NCBI RefSeq assembly: GCF_004210375.1
Contig: NC_134834.1
Coordinates: forward strand, 39,584,264 to 39,648,263
DNA: 64,000 bases
Direction of reading: 5' to 3'
Origin: Tachypleus tridentatus
Taxonomy: Eukaryota; Arthropoda; Merostomata; Xiphosura; Limulidae
A program made the translations under genes and the position numbers. Positions 1-12,029 of the stretch are shown here, one piece after another. Numbering within the stretch: position 1 is the first letter of the stretch; each line of letters starts with the position of its first letter. The notes under the pieces are model-generated. The model was given only the letters and a program-made list of their open reading frames with translations, searched no databases and had not been told where the DNA came from.

Positions 1-1518
1 CAGGCCTCTTTTGGAAGAAAATGCCAAAGAGGACCTATGTTACCAAGGAGGAGAAGTCACTGCTAGGACACAAGCCAGTGAAGGACAGGCTAACTCTGCT
101 GTTATGTAGTAATGCAAGTGGAGACTTAAAACTTAAGCCTTTGCTTGTGTACCATTCTGAGAATCTGAGGGTTTTAAGAAAGATAATGTCCTGAAAAGTA
201 AACTAAATGTCATGTAGAGGGCTAATAGTAAAGCATGGGTAACCAGGCAATTTTTTTATGGAGTGGGTCTATGAAGTGTTTGCCCCAAGTCTAAAGAATA
301 ACCTCACGGAAAAACAGTTGCCACTCAAGGCCCTTCTTGTAATGGACATTGCACCTGCTCACCCACCAGGCTTGGAGGACGGGTTGATGGAGGAGTACAG
401 TTTCAGTACAGCAAAGCTCTTGCCCCCTAACACGACTCCTCTCATTCAGCTCATGGACCAGGAGGTCATATGGAACTATAAGAAACTCTACACCAAAGCA
501 CCGTTTCAAAGGTGCTTTGAAGTGATCTCTGACACAGAGTTAACCCTCAGAGAGTTCTGAAAAAATCACTTTAATATCCTCCACTGTTTGAGGATCATAG
601 ACAAAGCCTGGAGGGAAGTGTCTTTGAGGACCATGAACTCAGCCTGGAAGAAATTGTGGCCAGACTCAGTAGCAGATAGAGACTTTGAAGGCTTTGAGGC
701 TGAGCCTGTTATCGAGGATATTGCCTCACTAGGCAAGTGTATGGGTTTGAATGTGAGTGGTAATGATGTGGAGGAGTTGGAAGAAGACCACAACACTGAG
801 CTCACCACGGAAGAACTCCAAGACCTTCAAAGGAGCAGCAACAAAAGGCAACTGAGGAAGTGTCTTCAGATGAGGAGGAGGGAAGGGAGAATGTTCCTAG
901 TTCACTAATCAAGGAAATGTGTGGAAAATGGGGAGAGTTACAAAGTTTTGTGGAAAAATTTCAACCTGACAAAGCTGTAGCAAACCGCAGCATAAACCTT
1001 TTCAATAACAATGCCATGTCTTACTTCAGAAACATTTTAAAATGCAGGCAGAAACAAACCTCATTAGACAAGTTTTTAGTGAGAAATAGGTCCAGTGTCT
1101 CAAGCAGGTTGTAGCGGTGCAAAGAAACAAAAAAGAGAAAGAACCCCAGAAGGAGAGTTACCTGACGTTTTTATGGAAGGTGACTCCCCTTCCAAACAAT
1201 AATAACCCTCCTATTCTCCACGTTCCTCACCACCTTTCACTTAAGCGATGAGCTCTCCTCAGCACAGGTAAAGTGCAGTTAAATTTTCATTTATTGTTTT
1301 TTATTGTGCTTATAGTTTTTGTGGTTGACTTTATGCATGTAAGTATCATTATACAGGTATAACTAAGTAATATTTTTACTTAAAATGCTTCATAATGCAT
1401 AATTTTTGTAGGTCTGTAACGGACTAATTTAATTTACAGTATTTCTTATGGGAAAAATTGATTCGGTTTTCGAACAGCCTTCTGGAACGGATTAAGTTCG
1501 AGAACCGAGGTACCACTG
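1..1518 (+). mobile_element. Tigger (pogo-type) DNA transposon, 3' portion
   Basis: The window opens inside a Tigger element. The right terminal inverted repeat is at about 1440-1518 and ends CGAGGTACCACTG, followed by TA (1519-1520), the target dinucleotide duplicated by Tc1/mariner/pogo elements. The 5' part lies outside the window. The internal transposase gene is broken (see 3-1114). Confidence 0.85.
3..1114 (+). pseudogene. Tigger/TIGD1-like transposase, broken
   Basis: The sequence encodes the C-terminal half of a DDE transposase that would cut and paste the Tigger element. It reads GLFWKKMPKRT at the left edge, then KPLLVYHSEN, then MEWVYEVF at 258. The second catalytic Asp is in LLVMDIAPAH (the usual Asn after it is Ile) and the third in TTPLIQLMDQ at about 430-460. 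A C-terminal acidic region (588-900) and a SYFRNILKCRQKQTSLDKF tail (to 1114) follow. Stops or shifts near 193, 560 and 905 break the frame, so no functional enzyme is made. The match to TIGD1-like proteins is recognised from motifs. Confidence 0.85.
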
Positions 1519-1537
1519 TATTTAATGCAAGTTGATA

Positions 1538-1640
1538 GTTTGTTTGTTTGTAGGTAAGCTCAAAGCTACACCACCAAGGGTATTGAAACCCAGTTTCTAC
1601 CATTGGAAGTCTGTAGGCATTCCTCTATGCCACTGGGGAG
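1538..1640 (-). mobile_element. SINE-C copy (tRNA-derived)
   Basis: On the minus strand this reads a tRNA-like head with an A-box-like GTGGCATAGAGG, a TACAGACTT anticodon arm and a B box GGTTTCAATACC, followed by the tail GTAGCTTTGAGC and a (CAAA)n end. Similar copies lie at 8751-8856 and 27893-27983. Confidence 0.6.
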
Positions 1641-1650
1641 AGGGGAGCTA

Positions 1651-1722
1651 ATAAACATTATCACTCGCAGCCTCAAGATCTAGTCGTCATCTACTGTAAC
1701 GATATTTAATATTACTTATTAC
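1651..1722 (+). repeat. Dispersed short repeat unit (left part, split by hAT)
   Basis: This stretch reads AAACATTATCACTCGCAG...AAGATCTAGTCGTCATCTACTGTAAC. The same degenerate unit recurs at 5794-5990, 7150-7215 and 7555-7690. The hAT element at 1723-5793 inserted within one such unit. The family is unclassified. Confidence 0.5.
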
Positions 1723-2778
1723 CAGGGTTGTAGATCCTGGGGGATACACCCCTTCATTTTAGGTGGGGGTATGGTGCATACAATCATCCCCCCCTACAGT
1801 TTGGTCTGTTGAATTGTTTTATTGCATCACAGGCCTACAAATTGTGTGTTTGTTCTTGTGATTATCGTGTTCTTATCAATCGAATTACATAATTAGGCCT
1901 AGATGTAGGCTTTTTCAGAAGCCGAAATGTTCATCTTTAATATAGACGTGCCTCTAAGCTTTTCGATCTAAGCGATAGTTCGTAAGTATCAGTCAGTAGG
2001 CCTAAGTATACATGGAAGGCTTGCAAGAACTATCACAGAATCTACCTATGTCTTGTACGTAGTGTAAGATTAAGTAAAATTTTCATCACAACAGATTGAA
2101 CAGAGCATGAAATTCGAAAATAGTACTCCCAAGCGTAAACTCCTGTGATCTAGATCTGGCAGGCCATTTGTAGCTTGTAGCTGCATCAATCTTATGTGAA
2201 TATTGTGCGGTTTTCCTATGCCATTTGGTCTTATGCATGTCCAGCCAGTTTTATTGTCGAACGCTTTACTCTCCTTAGCTGCCGAATCCGCTGACCATAG
2301 TGTACGTTTAGAGTACAGTTAATGACAGGTTCGGGCCGCTCGGATCCAGACGCGCCCTCCATCAACCCCCTCCGCTCCCTTTAGTCTGAGCCTCGATTTT
2401 ACAACAGGGCTCATTAGACCTGTGTTTATGGTCCTCATTAACCCATGAAATTTTAGATTATCACCGACCTCTAATAAAGTGCTGATGCTTTATGGTAAAA
2501 GAACAATATATTCTCTTATCATAGATAGCAAAAATATTGTATTTTCTTGTATAATTAGAACACAAAAGGAGCGATTTCAACGGCCTGAAACCTCTACTCG
2601 AATTGAATTGCTAGTTTTTGTTTAGGTGTTTTTATTTAATATACGTGCTTATGGACATTATATCACAACGTGTTTGCCTTTTGATGAACTTTAACAGGAA
2701 TATAATATATTTGTGATTGTTTAAGTATTTTTCGAGAAACTTGCAATTACTTGTGTTGTAACTAGCACACATTATTGT

Positions 2779-2839
2779 CCCAGCGATGCCCAGGTGGTCA
2801 GTCGGCTCGGTAGTCACTGTGAGGTTCGCGAGTTCGACT
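2779..2839 (+). mobile_element. Possible SINE-A head fragment
   Basis: The sequence GATGCCCAGGTGGTC...GGTTCGCGAGTTCGA resembles the tRNA-like head of SINE-A but no body follows. It may be chance similarity to any tRNA. Confidence 0.3.
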
Positions 2840-2928
2840 TAAATACATTGTACAGTTCAGTCCTACTTCCATTCTGTTCTATCTTCGTTCGTTGTACGTT
2901 AGAGCTTTTCAAAAAAGACTGTATTTTA

Positions 2929-5297
2929 GCCTGTTGAGTCATCTAGGAAACAGATTCCAATTACGACAAGCAAGCGCCTGAAACTTTCTGATATTAGACA
3001 GTTCTGCAAGCCAGTTACTGGTACTACAAGTGACAATGCAGATGCAGATAATCCAACAACCTCAAGCAAAAGAATAGAAACTTGCCATATAGAGGAAATA
3101 CCATGTTCATCAGAGGACGAGTCTGAAAATGCTTGTGCAACTATTGCACATCATGAACCACCAGATAGTTCTGAAACAAGTTTGTGCAGTAATGAAAAAT
3201 CTGCCACTCCACAGATACAGTGTGGAAAGCCATATCATTCAGACGCACAACTAATACCATGACAGAAAGCAAAATATCAAAATATCAACTTCCAGAGCAA
3301 GTGGTTTGATGAGTTCCCATGGCTGAACTTCGACAATCAGACTCAAAAAGTCATATACTTTCATTGTGCCAAGACGGAAAATAGAGGCCTTTTTACAGGG
3401 AAATTGGAGAGACCAGTGGAATATACCTTCATATCCACCGGTTTTTGCAATTGGAAAAAGGCAAAACAGAAATTCAATGAACACCAATCCTCTTCTCAGC
3501 ACAGATTCGATATATTTCCAGAAGGTTCATTTGATGTAACTCCAGTGACTGTCCACCTACATGATAGAAAAAAAAAGCAGCAGGAAGAATGCAAAAGAAG
3601 TCCAGCCAAAATATTCAGAAGTTTACGTTTCTTACTGCGTCAAGGTTTAGCATTACGTGGACATACTGATACGGACGGGAACTTCCTGCAGTTAATGAAG
3701 CTCCTGGAAGATGAAGATCCTGAGTTGACGGCTTACTTGTCAAAGAAAACCACATTCACATCACCCCAGGTTCAGAATGAAATAATAGAGATGTTCAATC
3801 ATCAAATACTGAGGAACATAGCATACGAAGTTCAGCAAAGTAAAATCTTTGCATTAATGGTTGATGGCACTCAAGATGTTACAGGTGCTGAACAGGAAGC
3901 ACTATGTGTACGATACGTAGATGAGAACCTTGATGTCCATGAGACATTTCTTGGTTTGTACAGTGTTTCCAATACAACTGGTGAAACAATATCCTCGACT
4001 ATACTTGATGTACTGACTAGACTCAATTTACCACTGTAAGGATTAAGAGCACAAACTTATGATGAAGCTGCTAACATGAGTGGTGCGTACAGTGGATGCC
4101 AGACAAAAATAAAAGAGAAGCAACCGTCAGCTTTGTTTTTCACTGCAGAGCACACAAGGCTAATTTAATAATGCAACATGCAGTTGAAGCTTGTGAAAGT
4201 GTTCGAGGTTCTATTCAGTGAGTACAGTGTCTTGCTTCAGAGGTCAGACAAATATAAGACAATCTTTGAAAATACTGTATCGTCAGACAGCCACAATGGT
4301 CCAGCTAAATACATCCGCCCACTGTGTTCAACACGCTGGTTGTGCCGCCTATCAGCAATTACATGTGCTAATGATCACTACAGTGGCATTGTTGATTCTT
4401 TGTCTGAATTATCAAATAAATAATCAGATGTAGCAGTGAAAGCACTAGGTCTGCTGAACAGATTTGACAAAGAAAAGAGAGTTTTAGGGTTGTTGATGGG
4501 TCAGCATTCATTAGCTGCATTAGAGGAATTAAACCGTGTATTCCAAGCAAAATCAGCGACAGTATCTGGCATGATTGAAGTATCTGCAATGACAGTTGAG
4601 CAATTGCAGGTATTGCGAACAGAGGAAAATTACAACAAGACATTTGATAAAGCTGAGAAAAAAGGTAACTTCCCTAGATTTGGTGCCTATTGAACTACCA
4701 CGCATTCGCAGACCCCCAAGAAGGATTACAAGTGATGGCTCAGCACACCATTCTGCAACAGCAAGAGATTACTACAGAAGCCAATATTTTGAATTTGTGG
4801 ACACAGTCATAGAACATCTGAGCACTAGATTCAATGCAAATAACAATGACTTGAGGAAATATCTGGCACTTGAGAACATGATCACATCTGGCAAGATTGT
4901 CAACTCGGTTATAAACTTCTATCCAGAAATCTCTGCACAAAAGCTCGAGTTTCAGTTGCCCATGTTCAAAGGAACAACAAAAGCAATATATCTGAAAGGT
5001 GCGAAGGATGCTTACTGTAAAATGCATGAAACAAGCCAGCAGATGCTTAGTGAAGTGTTTCTTCTCATGAAAGTTTTGCTTGCATGTCCAGTATCCAGCT
5101 GCGAATGTGAACGCAGCTTTTCTTCATTAAGACGGTTGAAGACGTGGGTAAAGTCAACTATGTCTCAGTGCCGCCTTAACCATATGGCAGTTTGTCACAC
5201 TCACAAAGATGAGGTCGACAAGATAAATATGGAAGAGCTTATGAAAGAATTCATAAACAGATCATCACAAAGGAGGTCAACGTTTGGGAACATGTAG
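2929..5297 (+). pseudogene. hAT transposase, ZMYM1-like (TTF-type zinc finger), broken
   Basis: The gene would encode the transposase of the element at 1723-5793. An open frame follows a possible splice acceptor (TATTTTAG|CCTG) near 2929. Its start is polar (SSRKQIPITTSKRL), then comes a TTF-type finger region (WFDEFPWL...VIYFHCAKTENRGLF...FISTGFCNWKKA) and the RNase H-fold catalytic region with LMVDGTQDV and the TRWLCR box near 4330. The C-terminal hAT dimerisation domain (CPVSSCECERSFSSLRRLK, about 5087-5145) ends at 5297. Lesions visible are a TGA at 3260, TAA at 4037, frameshifts near 4165, 4425 and 4690. This is the family found in animals as zinc finger MYM-type 1-like proteins. No functional product is expected. 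Confidence 0.85.
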
Positions 5298-5793
5298 ACT
5301 AGAGGACTAAATTAATTTTACTTCAATGAAAAGTATGAATAATTATGTGCTACATTGTATTGATGTGTAATTTTCAAGAGTTCGCAATGACATTTTAATT
5401 ATTTTTATCAAACAACATGAACAGTTTTTCAGTAGATATAAACTTATCAAGGGTAATTACTAATTTTATTAATATTTGAAAACGTAATTCATGCAATGAA
5501 AGTTATTAGTAATCTTTTATACTGTGCAGTGTGCAGGAATAAATTCATGTGGCAGTTAATTTGCGACACATTTGTCTTTATTCTGTTAACATTTTGAAAA
5601 CTGTTCACAACACCTCACTTATACAAACCTACATGGAATCCTTGAAGTATCATGGCAACAAGATTACTGTGTGACTACATGTTTACAGCTTTCAGGTTCA
5701 TGCAATCAGAGATTACCAATTTGCAAATTGAACAGTGCACATAAGTGGTTGCAAAAATCATCCCCCATCGGGTGTAAAAAATCTACGCCCCTG

Positions 5794-5990
5794 CTTATTA
5801 CATTATAGACTTGCAGTCGTCACCTAGTACAAATGTTGAGTATGAGATAATACACAATATCACTTGCAATCATAAGATTTCGCTGTAAGTAGCTGTAATG
5901 ATACATTTAATGTAAGCTAATAAACATTATCACTTGCGCCCATAAAATCTAACCATTATCTACCATAATAATATTGTAACAAATTTACTG
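5794..5990 (+). repeat. Dispersed short repeat, about two units
   Basis: Two degenerate units of the family at 1651-1722 follow the hAT target duplication, recognised by ATCACTTGCAATCATAAGAT and CATTATCACTTGCGCCCATA cores. The repetition suggests a once-tandem array. Confidence 0.45.
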
Positions 5991-6930
5991 TTGTACATTT
6001 ATTTTAGTGACTGTGCTTGTTTCGGTAAAGTTTTCTGTTTTGTATGTGACATATATTCTTGGCTTCTGTATTGCGCATGTTCCGCCTATTCTCGGTATTT
6101 GTAGAAAATTCTTGAAAGTGAAAATCAACAATATTTGTTTCACGAAAACGCGTTAGAATATTGTTGAAACGTCGAGAAACTCAAGTGATTCTTATACAAA
6201 AACAGACGCACCGAGAGACAAAAATTATTACTATTGGCTAGGTACAGTTAGTGTGCTATTGGCCTAGGAAGCTATGATTCTGATTAACGCCTATTAATCG
6301 GAAAACTACAAAATTTGATCAGAAACGTTTACAGAATTCGAACATTACAAACCGTTCAACTTCAGTAAATTACTTCAGACGTTAGATTTTCTACGAGAAC
6401 ATTAAATGTCTTTCTCGGTAAGAATTGAAGTTGTAAACGGCTTTAGGCCAAACAAATTTTTTGTTTGTTTGTTTTGGAATTTCGTACAAAGCTACTCTAG
6501 GGCTATCTGTGCTAGCCGTCCCTAATTTAGCAGTGTAAGACTAGAGGGAAGGCAGCTAGTCATCACCACCCACCGCCAACTCTTGGGCTACTCTTTTACC
6601 AACGAATAGTGGGATTGACCGTCACATTATACGCCCCAACGACTGGGAGGGCGAGCATGCGACGCGGGCGCGAATCCGCGACCCTCGGATTACGAGTCGC
6701 ACGCCTTACGCGCTTGGCCATGCCAGGCCGGCCAAACAAGAACCAAGTTAGCTATCATAAGCGAAGTGCATCAATATCAACTTCAATTGAATTTGCTCGT
6801 CGTGGACTTGGATCGTCGATAAAATATTCAGACTTAGACCAGATATATAATATTCAGTATTGTGTACAAGTTTGTAAAACTGTTGTATGTAAACCATCAT
6901 TTTTAATAACTTAGTAATAACCGTTATTGT
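5975..6930 (+). repeat. LTR-like dispersed repeat, copy 1 (interrupted by SINE-A)
   Basis: The sequence matches the reverse complement of 16135-16886 along most of its length, including AACGCCTATTAATCGGAAAA, ACAAACCGTTCAACTTCAGT and ACAAGTTTGTAAAACTGTTG. It starts TGTAAC and contains an ATAAAA signal near 6818, compatible with a solitary LTR, but no clear 3' CA end or flanking duplication was seen. A SINE-A sits at 6461-6732. Confidence 0.5.
6461..6732 (-). mobile_element. SINE-A copy, full length
   Basis: Minus-strand copy with tRNA-Thr-like head (anticodon loop CTCGTAA, B box GGATTCGCG-like), conserved body and (CAAA)n tail. It is nested in the LTR-like repeat 5975-6930. Confidence 0.85.
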
Positions 6931-6933
6931 AAA

Positions 6934-8050
6934 CTGTATTGTTTTATTTTCTATATTTGTGTTAAAAAAGCAAATTGTATGTATCAATCTTCTTGGTAAA
7001 TATTATAAATTTAATACACATTAACATTTAATTAACTTCTAAATTAAAATTAAAATGTCCAGCTATTTGAAATTGCAGAACGTTAATGTATGTAACATAA
7101 TAAATCGGAGACTCGTCTGAAATAAAGTATAGTACCTTACAATATGTTTAATAAGAAATAACACATTACCTCACTTTCAATCAGTCATAAGACTTGCAGT
7201 CAGCTACTGTAACTTCCACAGAAGGGAAGCCAAAGGCCGCCTAGAGGGGTAATCTGCTTTAACCAGTCGCATCACTAAGCTGTAGTCTGTTATCTGTCAG
7301 TCAATCAGTAAATAATAAAATAGTGTCACATAAGGGGCATTCAAAGTTGCAGTTGTACTGTCGTTGCGTCAATAAACGCGTGCATGCCATGAATCACGAG
7401 AGGAGTTATGCATTTTGTATGCTAAAACACAGCATAACATATGAACTACAATAGCAAGAAATAAAAATATTTGTTTCTTTTAGTTTGGGTTTTATTTATT
7501 CTTGAAACAGAACGCTTTCGTAAACCCTGCGAAAATACATCGAGTAATATTTTTAATGTGAAATAATACATGACCTCAATTTCAGTCATAAGATCTCACC
7601 GTCACCTAGTGTAATGACATTTTTGTTATATATCACTTGTAGTCACAAGATATCACTGTTAAGAACTGTGATAATGTGTTTTTAAAGTATGGCCAGTAAA
7701 AAAATTGGAAAACTGAATTATATCATTTTTAATTTTGTTATAAGTTAATCTTTTTCTTAATAAACATGGATAAAATGCCTGTTTTTCTAATTACATGGTA
7801 TCATTTATAAATACAACATACACATTTGTTATACAATAAAAACACACAACACTGAGGGGTTTTATAATATGGTTGTTTCTGGATTAGAATACTTATTCAT
7901 ATTTCTTATTTCCAAAGTTATTTTCTAGTTGTTGATTGGTGAAAGGCCTATTTTCAATGAATATGGTTTATAAGATATAAAAATTTAGTCTTAAATCTTA
8001 TACAAATAACTTTCCTTAGCGGTAAAGAATTTGACGTATTAATTGAAGCA
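6934..8050. other. 3' flank of the zinc-finger gene; short repeat units only
   Basis: No coding sequence is visible. Units of the dispersed short repeat occur at 7150-7215 and 7555-7690. Minus-strand poly(A) signals are possible at about 7726 (ATTAAA) and 7488-7500 (AATAAA), which would give the zinc-finger transcript a 3' UTR of 0.3-0.6 kb; this is inference. Confidence 0.4.
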
Positions 8051-8307
8051 TTAATATCTAGAAAAGGGAAGAAAAGTGGGTATTGCAGGAAATGGCATAA
8101 AGTTCGCTGGTGCTATGAAAGAAGCAGTTTTCTTTTGGTGTGTCCTAACGTGCTTTTTCAAGTGGTCCTTCCTTCCGAATCTTTTACCACACACGTGACA
8201 CGGAAAAGGACGTTGACCTGTATGAATTCTCTTATGCCTAGTCAGTTCTTCATTTCTCGTGAATGATTTTGTGCATTCTGGGAAGTCACAGGCAAATGGT
8301 CGTTCAC
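8051..8307 (-). CDS. C2H2 zinc-finger transcription factor, huckebein-like: terminal coding exon
   Basis: This is the second coding exon of the gene begun at 31532-32039. It opens after the acceptor TACATAG at 8308 and starts with GT, so G (31532) plus GT makes the Gly codon of the conserved linker TGERP. It encodes finger 2 (C-X4-C...H-X3-H, about residues 174-198, helix TRNEELTRH), linker TGQRP, finger 3 (C-X2-C...H-X3-H, about 204-226, helix GRKDHLKKH) and a 28-residue hydrophobic/proline tail ending in SRY, with TAA at 8051-8053. Combined coding length with the upstream exon is 765 nt, an exact multiple of three. Canonical linkers imply sequence-specific DNA binding by all three fingers. 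Finger residues resemble the Sp/EGR type reported for Huckebein. There are no stops or frameshifts, unlike every other coding remnant in the window, which supports a functional host gene. Confidence 0.82.
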
Positions 8308-8750
8308 CTATGTAAAAATAACATAGAAATATTAAAACAACTAAATAACTGTAAAATTCAAATGTTTTTGTTCCAACATTATAACATCAAGTGAACTGTC
8401 ACATGAAAATTTAAAGAGGGAGTTTTTAAAACATTGTTTTGACGTTAGGTGGATAACAGGAAACAGTGAATAATTTCTCTTGAAATTTTGCATTAAACTT
8501 TCCGTTGAACGTTAAATGAGTTTTGCTTTTTAAAAAAACACGCTAATATCAATTTTTGAGCTTCTAACTGCACTTTTCGTTTCCTTTAAAAGCAAGGTCC
8601 TCTTATGTTATTCATATGTAAGGGAGAATAAACCAAAAGCCAATCATACTTTACTTCATTCATTCATTGCTTTGCGTACTGGTGTTTTTCTTTTAATTAC
8701 CAAAATATACTACATTACATAACACTACATTCCACAGACTTTCAATTCAT

Positions 8751-8856
8751 TGTTTGTTGTTAAACTACTAAGCTACACAAATGTACTCACCACGGGTATT
8801 TAAACCCAATTTTTTAATGTTATAATTCCTTAAACGTGCTCTTAAGCCATTGCAGG
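8751..8856 (-). mobile_element. SINE-C copy
   Basis: Minus-strand tRNA-like head with B box GGGTTTAAATACCCG, then TGTGTAGCTTAG and a TTTAACAACAAACAA tail. It lies in the large intron, about 450 bp upstream of the terminal exon. Confidence 0.55.
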
Positions 8857-8997
8857 CTCAGATTTTCTTTGAAAATATTTTTTTATACGTTATTCCATAG
8901 AAAACGAATTAAAACACTACGATTTAGCTAAACCTGTGACTAAAGCAGATAATAAAAGAGAGAAAAGATGTTTCAAACGGAATAAGTTTGCAATATT

Positions 8998-10050
8998 TGC
9001 AATGCTATATTGTAATTATACTACCACTATTCTACCTGTGAATACATATTGTAAATAATCATTATTATAATATATTGTAACAAAGCTTTCTTTTGGAATA
9101 CGGTAACTATGTCACCGTTGTAATATTTTGACCACATAGCTACCAACATAGTAGTCATGAAACTCTAACGTGAATAATTTTATTACTGTGAGTTTCGTCC
9201 TGAGATAAAGTGAATATATTATCACTGTAGTTTGCGTAATATTTAATTGTAAATAATCTTACCACTATAATTTTCATGATAGTATATCGTAACTAATGTT
9301 ATCACTGTAATCTTCGTGTTGATATATTGTAACTACACTGCCACTGTAATATTTGTGTTAAGATACTGTAACCGCATCACCACTATAATATTTATGTTGA
9401 GATACTGTAACTATATTACCACTGTACGTTTTGTGTTAATATATTGAGTTTATATTTAATACTATAATATTCATGATAGTATATTATGCCTAATCTTATC
9501 TCTATTATATTCATGATAATATACTGTGTTTCATTTCACTCCTATAATTTTCGTCATAAAATGCTCTAACTTGTAGTCTTCCTTATGGTGTATTAAGACT
9601 TTCTTATGGATATAATATTCACGATAACTTATGATAACTAACCTTAGTAATAAAATATCAGGATGACATATTATGAATAACCTTGTTATTATAATACAAT
9701 AATCGGTTTGACGAGTGTTGCTAATCTTTCCATTATAATGTTCGGGATAACGTATTGTGACCAAACTTGCAACAATTGTGTAATCGCCGTGATAACGTAT
9801 TATAACTGACCTTATCATTGTAATATTCATGCTAACAAATTATGATAGGTCATACAACTCTTTTTTTTTTCGTAAATCGTGACAACATATTATGACTGTT
9901 CTTTATTACTCCACTACAATATATTGTGATTTTGTAATGTTATTCGACTACAATGTACTGTAATTGTTCTATGTTACTCCAATACGACATGTAATTTTTC
10001 TATACCACGCAACTACAACTTATTACGACATATTGTGGTCATTCTTTATT
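8998..10050. repeat. Minisatellite, unit about 42-46 bp
   Basis: About 23 diverged tandem copies of a unit like TACCACTATAATATTCATG + ATAATATATTGTAACTAATC. Units drift gradually, the right-most ones changing to an ACTCCACTACAATATATTG form. It is AT-rich and lies within the intron of the zinc-finger gene. Open frames across it are by-products of the repeat. Confidence 0.8.
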
Positions 10051-10494
10051 ACTCAACCAGAACGACCAGATTTCTGAACAAAAAAATGAGACAATCCAGC
10101 CCTTCCCACTAATTTCAAAACGACTGTTACAAATATTGAACTGTTCCACCATATTTCCAAATACATTAACAATGGCATTATTTTAGAAATAACTTCAGAT
10201 ACTCTTTCGGTGATAGACATAAAACAAATGAGCAAAAATAGTCACATTATATATCCAAGAAATATTTAATTATTCACTTTATCTAATTCATTTTAAAATG
10301 GGCTATTATTTATTTAATAATCCATAATATTTTAAAACATATTTTAGATTTTAACATTACTTTGAGACTTTTTTGACATTTGAAGAATGAATGAAACGTA
10401 GAAGTTTTGTGTCTTCATTAAATAATCAAAAACATTCAGTACATGACTGTGTAAAGTGCGTTGTTACGTGATCCATAGAAAACACTATGTCTAA
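10051..10494. other. No recognisable feature
   Basis: AT-rich intronic sequence between the minisatellite and a SINE-A. I see no coding or RNA signal. Confidence 0.5.
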
Positions 10495-10746
10495 GCCCGG
10501 CATGGCCAATCTGAGGATCGCGGGCTCGCATCCCCGTCGCGCCAAACATGCTCTCCCTTTCAGCCGTGGGAACGTTATTATGTGACGGCCAATCCCACTA
10601 TTCGTTGGTAAAAGAGTAGCCCAAGAATTGGCGGTGGGTGGTGATGACTAGATGCCTTCCCTCTAGTCTTACACTGCTAAATTAGGAAGGGCTAGCACGG
10701 ATAGCCCTCGAGTAGCTTTGTACGAAATTCGAAAGAAACAAACAAA
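10495..10746 (+). mobile_element. SINE-A copy with internal head deletion
   Basis: The head jumps from CATGGCCA to ATCTGAGGATCGCGGG, losing about 26 bp that include the anticodon loop; body and AACAAACAAA tail are present. Confidence 0.85.
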
Positions 10747-11834
10747 TACATGATCCCTAAGTTTCTCTACATTCCGACCTGTGCAGAGTTCGATTTCTCA
10801 CTACGCATAATCGGAACTTTCGAGAGAGTTTATCGACGGGAGAATACTTGTTACAACGATGAGTAAGTCAAGTAGGCCTCAGACATTCTTGATTAGTTGT
10901 GACTGACAGTTTGATGTCTTTCTCACATTTTATATGTCCCGAGAATTTTCCTCGGGACACTGTAAAAAACTACCAAAATACAGCAACACTAGAACGTCTG
11001 CTCACCATGTACTCTGTCTGCTACAACATTTTTCGACTAATTTTACCATTGTTATCTTCGTGATGTTACGCGAATACAACACATTTTGATTGTTATTTAC
11101 TACTTCTCTACCCTATTAATGAAAATTTTCACTATTACAATATAAATAATATAAGCTATTACACTTTGATCTAAAATATTTCATGCATACGTTTTCGTTT
11201 CTTGATACACAATACCCGCCAACGAAACACTGATTGGGAAAATAATAGAGAAGTGAAGTGAAACTGTAAACATTAAATAAACTTAAATAACAAGAAATGT
11301 GTAAAAACACATGACACATAAAAACAATACAAGAAACGGTAACGATAAACAACAATAATTAAGCCCTAAAACAACTTCCTTCCGCTTTCTAAGCGTATTT
11401 TCTTAATTATTTATGAGCCAGATGACTTTATTGACTACAATTGTCTTTATAACATACGAAACACACAAGAAATTATAAACAACAATAATGACAATACTGC
11501 AATTAATACCACGAATCATTACTGGGTTCCCAATGTGCTGTTCTGTGCCTTGCAAAAGTAATTACTCCCCAGCAAAGTCTCCAAATTTTCTTGCAATCAT
11601 GAAACTTTCAAATGCGACTTTATATTTAGAATTTACACAATCTACACCAAACTGAGAAAACTAAAAGTAACATAAACGCTGATAGTATTATATAAGTTTG
11701 ATTTTAAACTACAATTAGGTTATCCTCAATTGCATATATATTCAACCTCTTTCTACGGCAACCTTAACTCAGTTCATGTGAAACAATTAGTTTTAAAGGT
11801 CACAAAAGTAGTGTAATGGTCTCTCTCTGTGTGA
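10747..11834. other. No recognisable feature
   Basis: AT-rich intronic sequence without a coding frame of note. Confidence 0.45.
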
Positions 11835-11948
11835 TCCCCGCTGGAACGGCGATAAATCTTCAAATTACAACCCTAAAATTAGGGGTTAAATTCCTCTCTG
11901 TGAACAAAGCAAATAGCCTGATGTAGTTTTTGCTATAAGAAAACATAA
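11835..11948 (+). mobile_element. SINE-B copy (tRNA-derived)
   Basis: A degenerate tRNA-like head (CCCCGCTGGAACGGCGATAA, AATTACAACCCTAAAATTAG, GGGGTTAAATTCC) followed by AATAGCCTGATGTAG and CTATAAGAAAACA. The family is defined by the better copies at 44687-44800 and 50774-50887. Confidence 0.65.
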
Positions 11949-12029
11949 ACACTGTCTGTATGTAATCAAAATGGTTTAACTTGACTTCAGAGGAAATGCA
12001 TATGTTTAAGCCACAACTCACACAGTAGC

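Larger units (their letters stand above)
1723..5793 (+). mobile_element. hAT DNA transposon, full-length decayed copy (ZMYM1-like)
   Basis: The element begins CAGGGTTGTAGAT and ends ATCTACGCCCCTG, imperfect terminal inverted repeats of hAT type. It is flanked by a perfect 8-bp target duplication CTTATTAC at 1715-1722 and 5794-5801, so both ends are secure and the length is 4071 bp. It carries one transposase gene with several lesions (2929-5297). Bases 1730-2925 look like 5' untranslated or intron sequence, with a possible SINE-A head fragment at 2779-2839. Confidence 0.92.
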
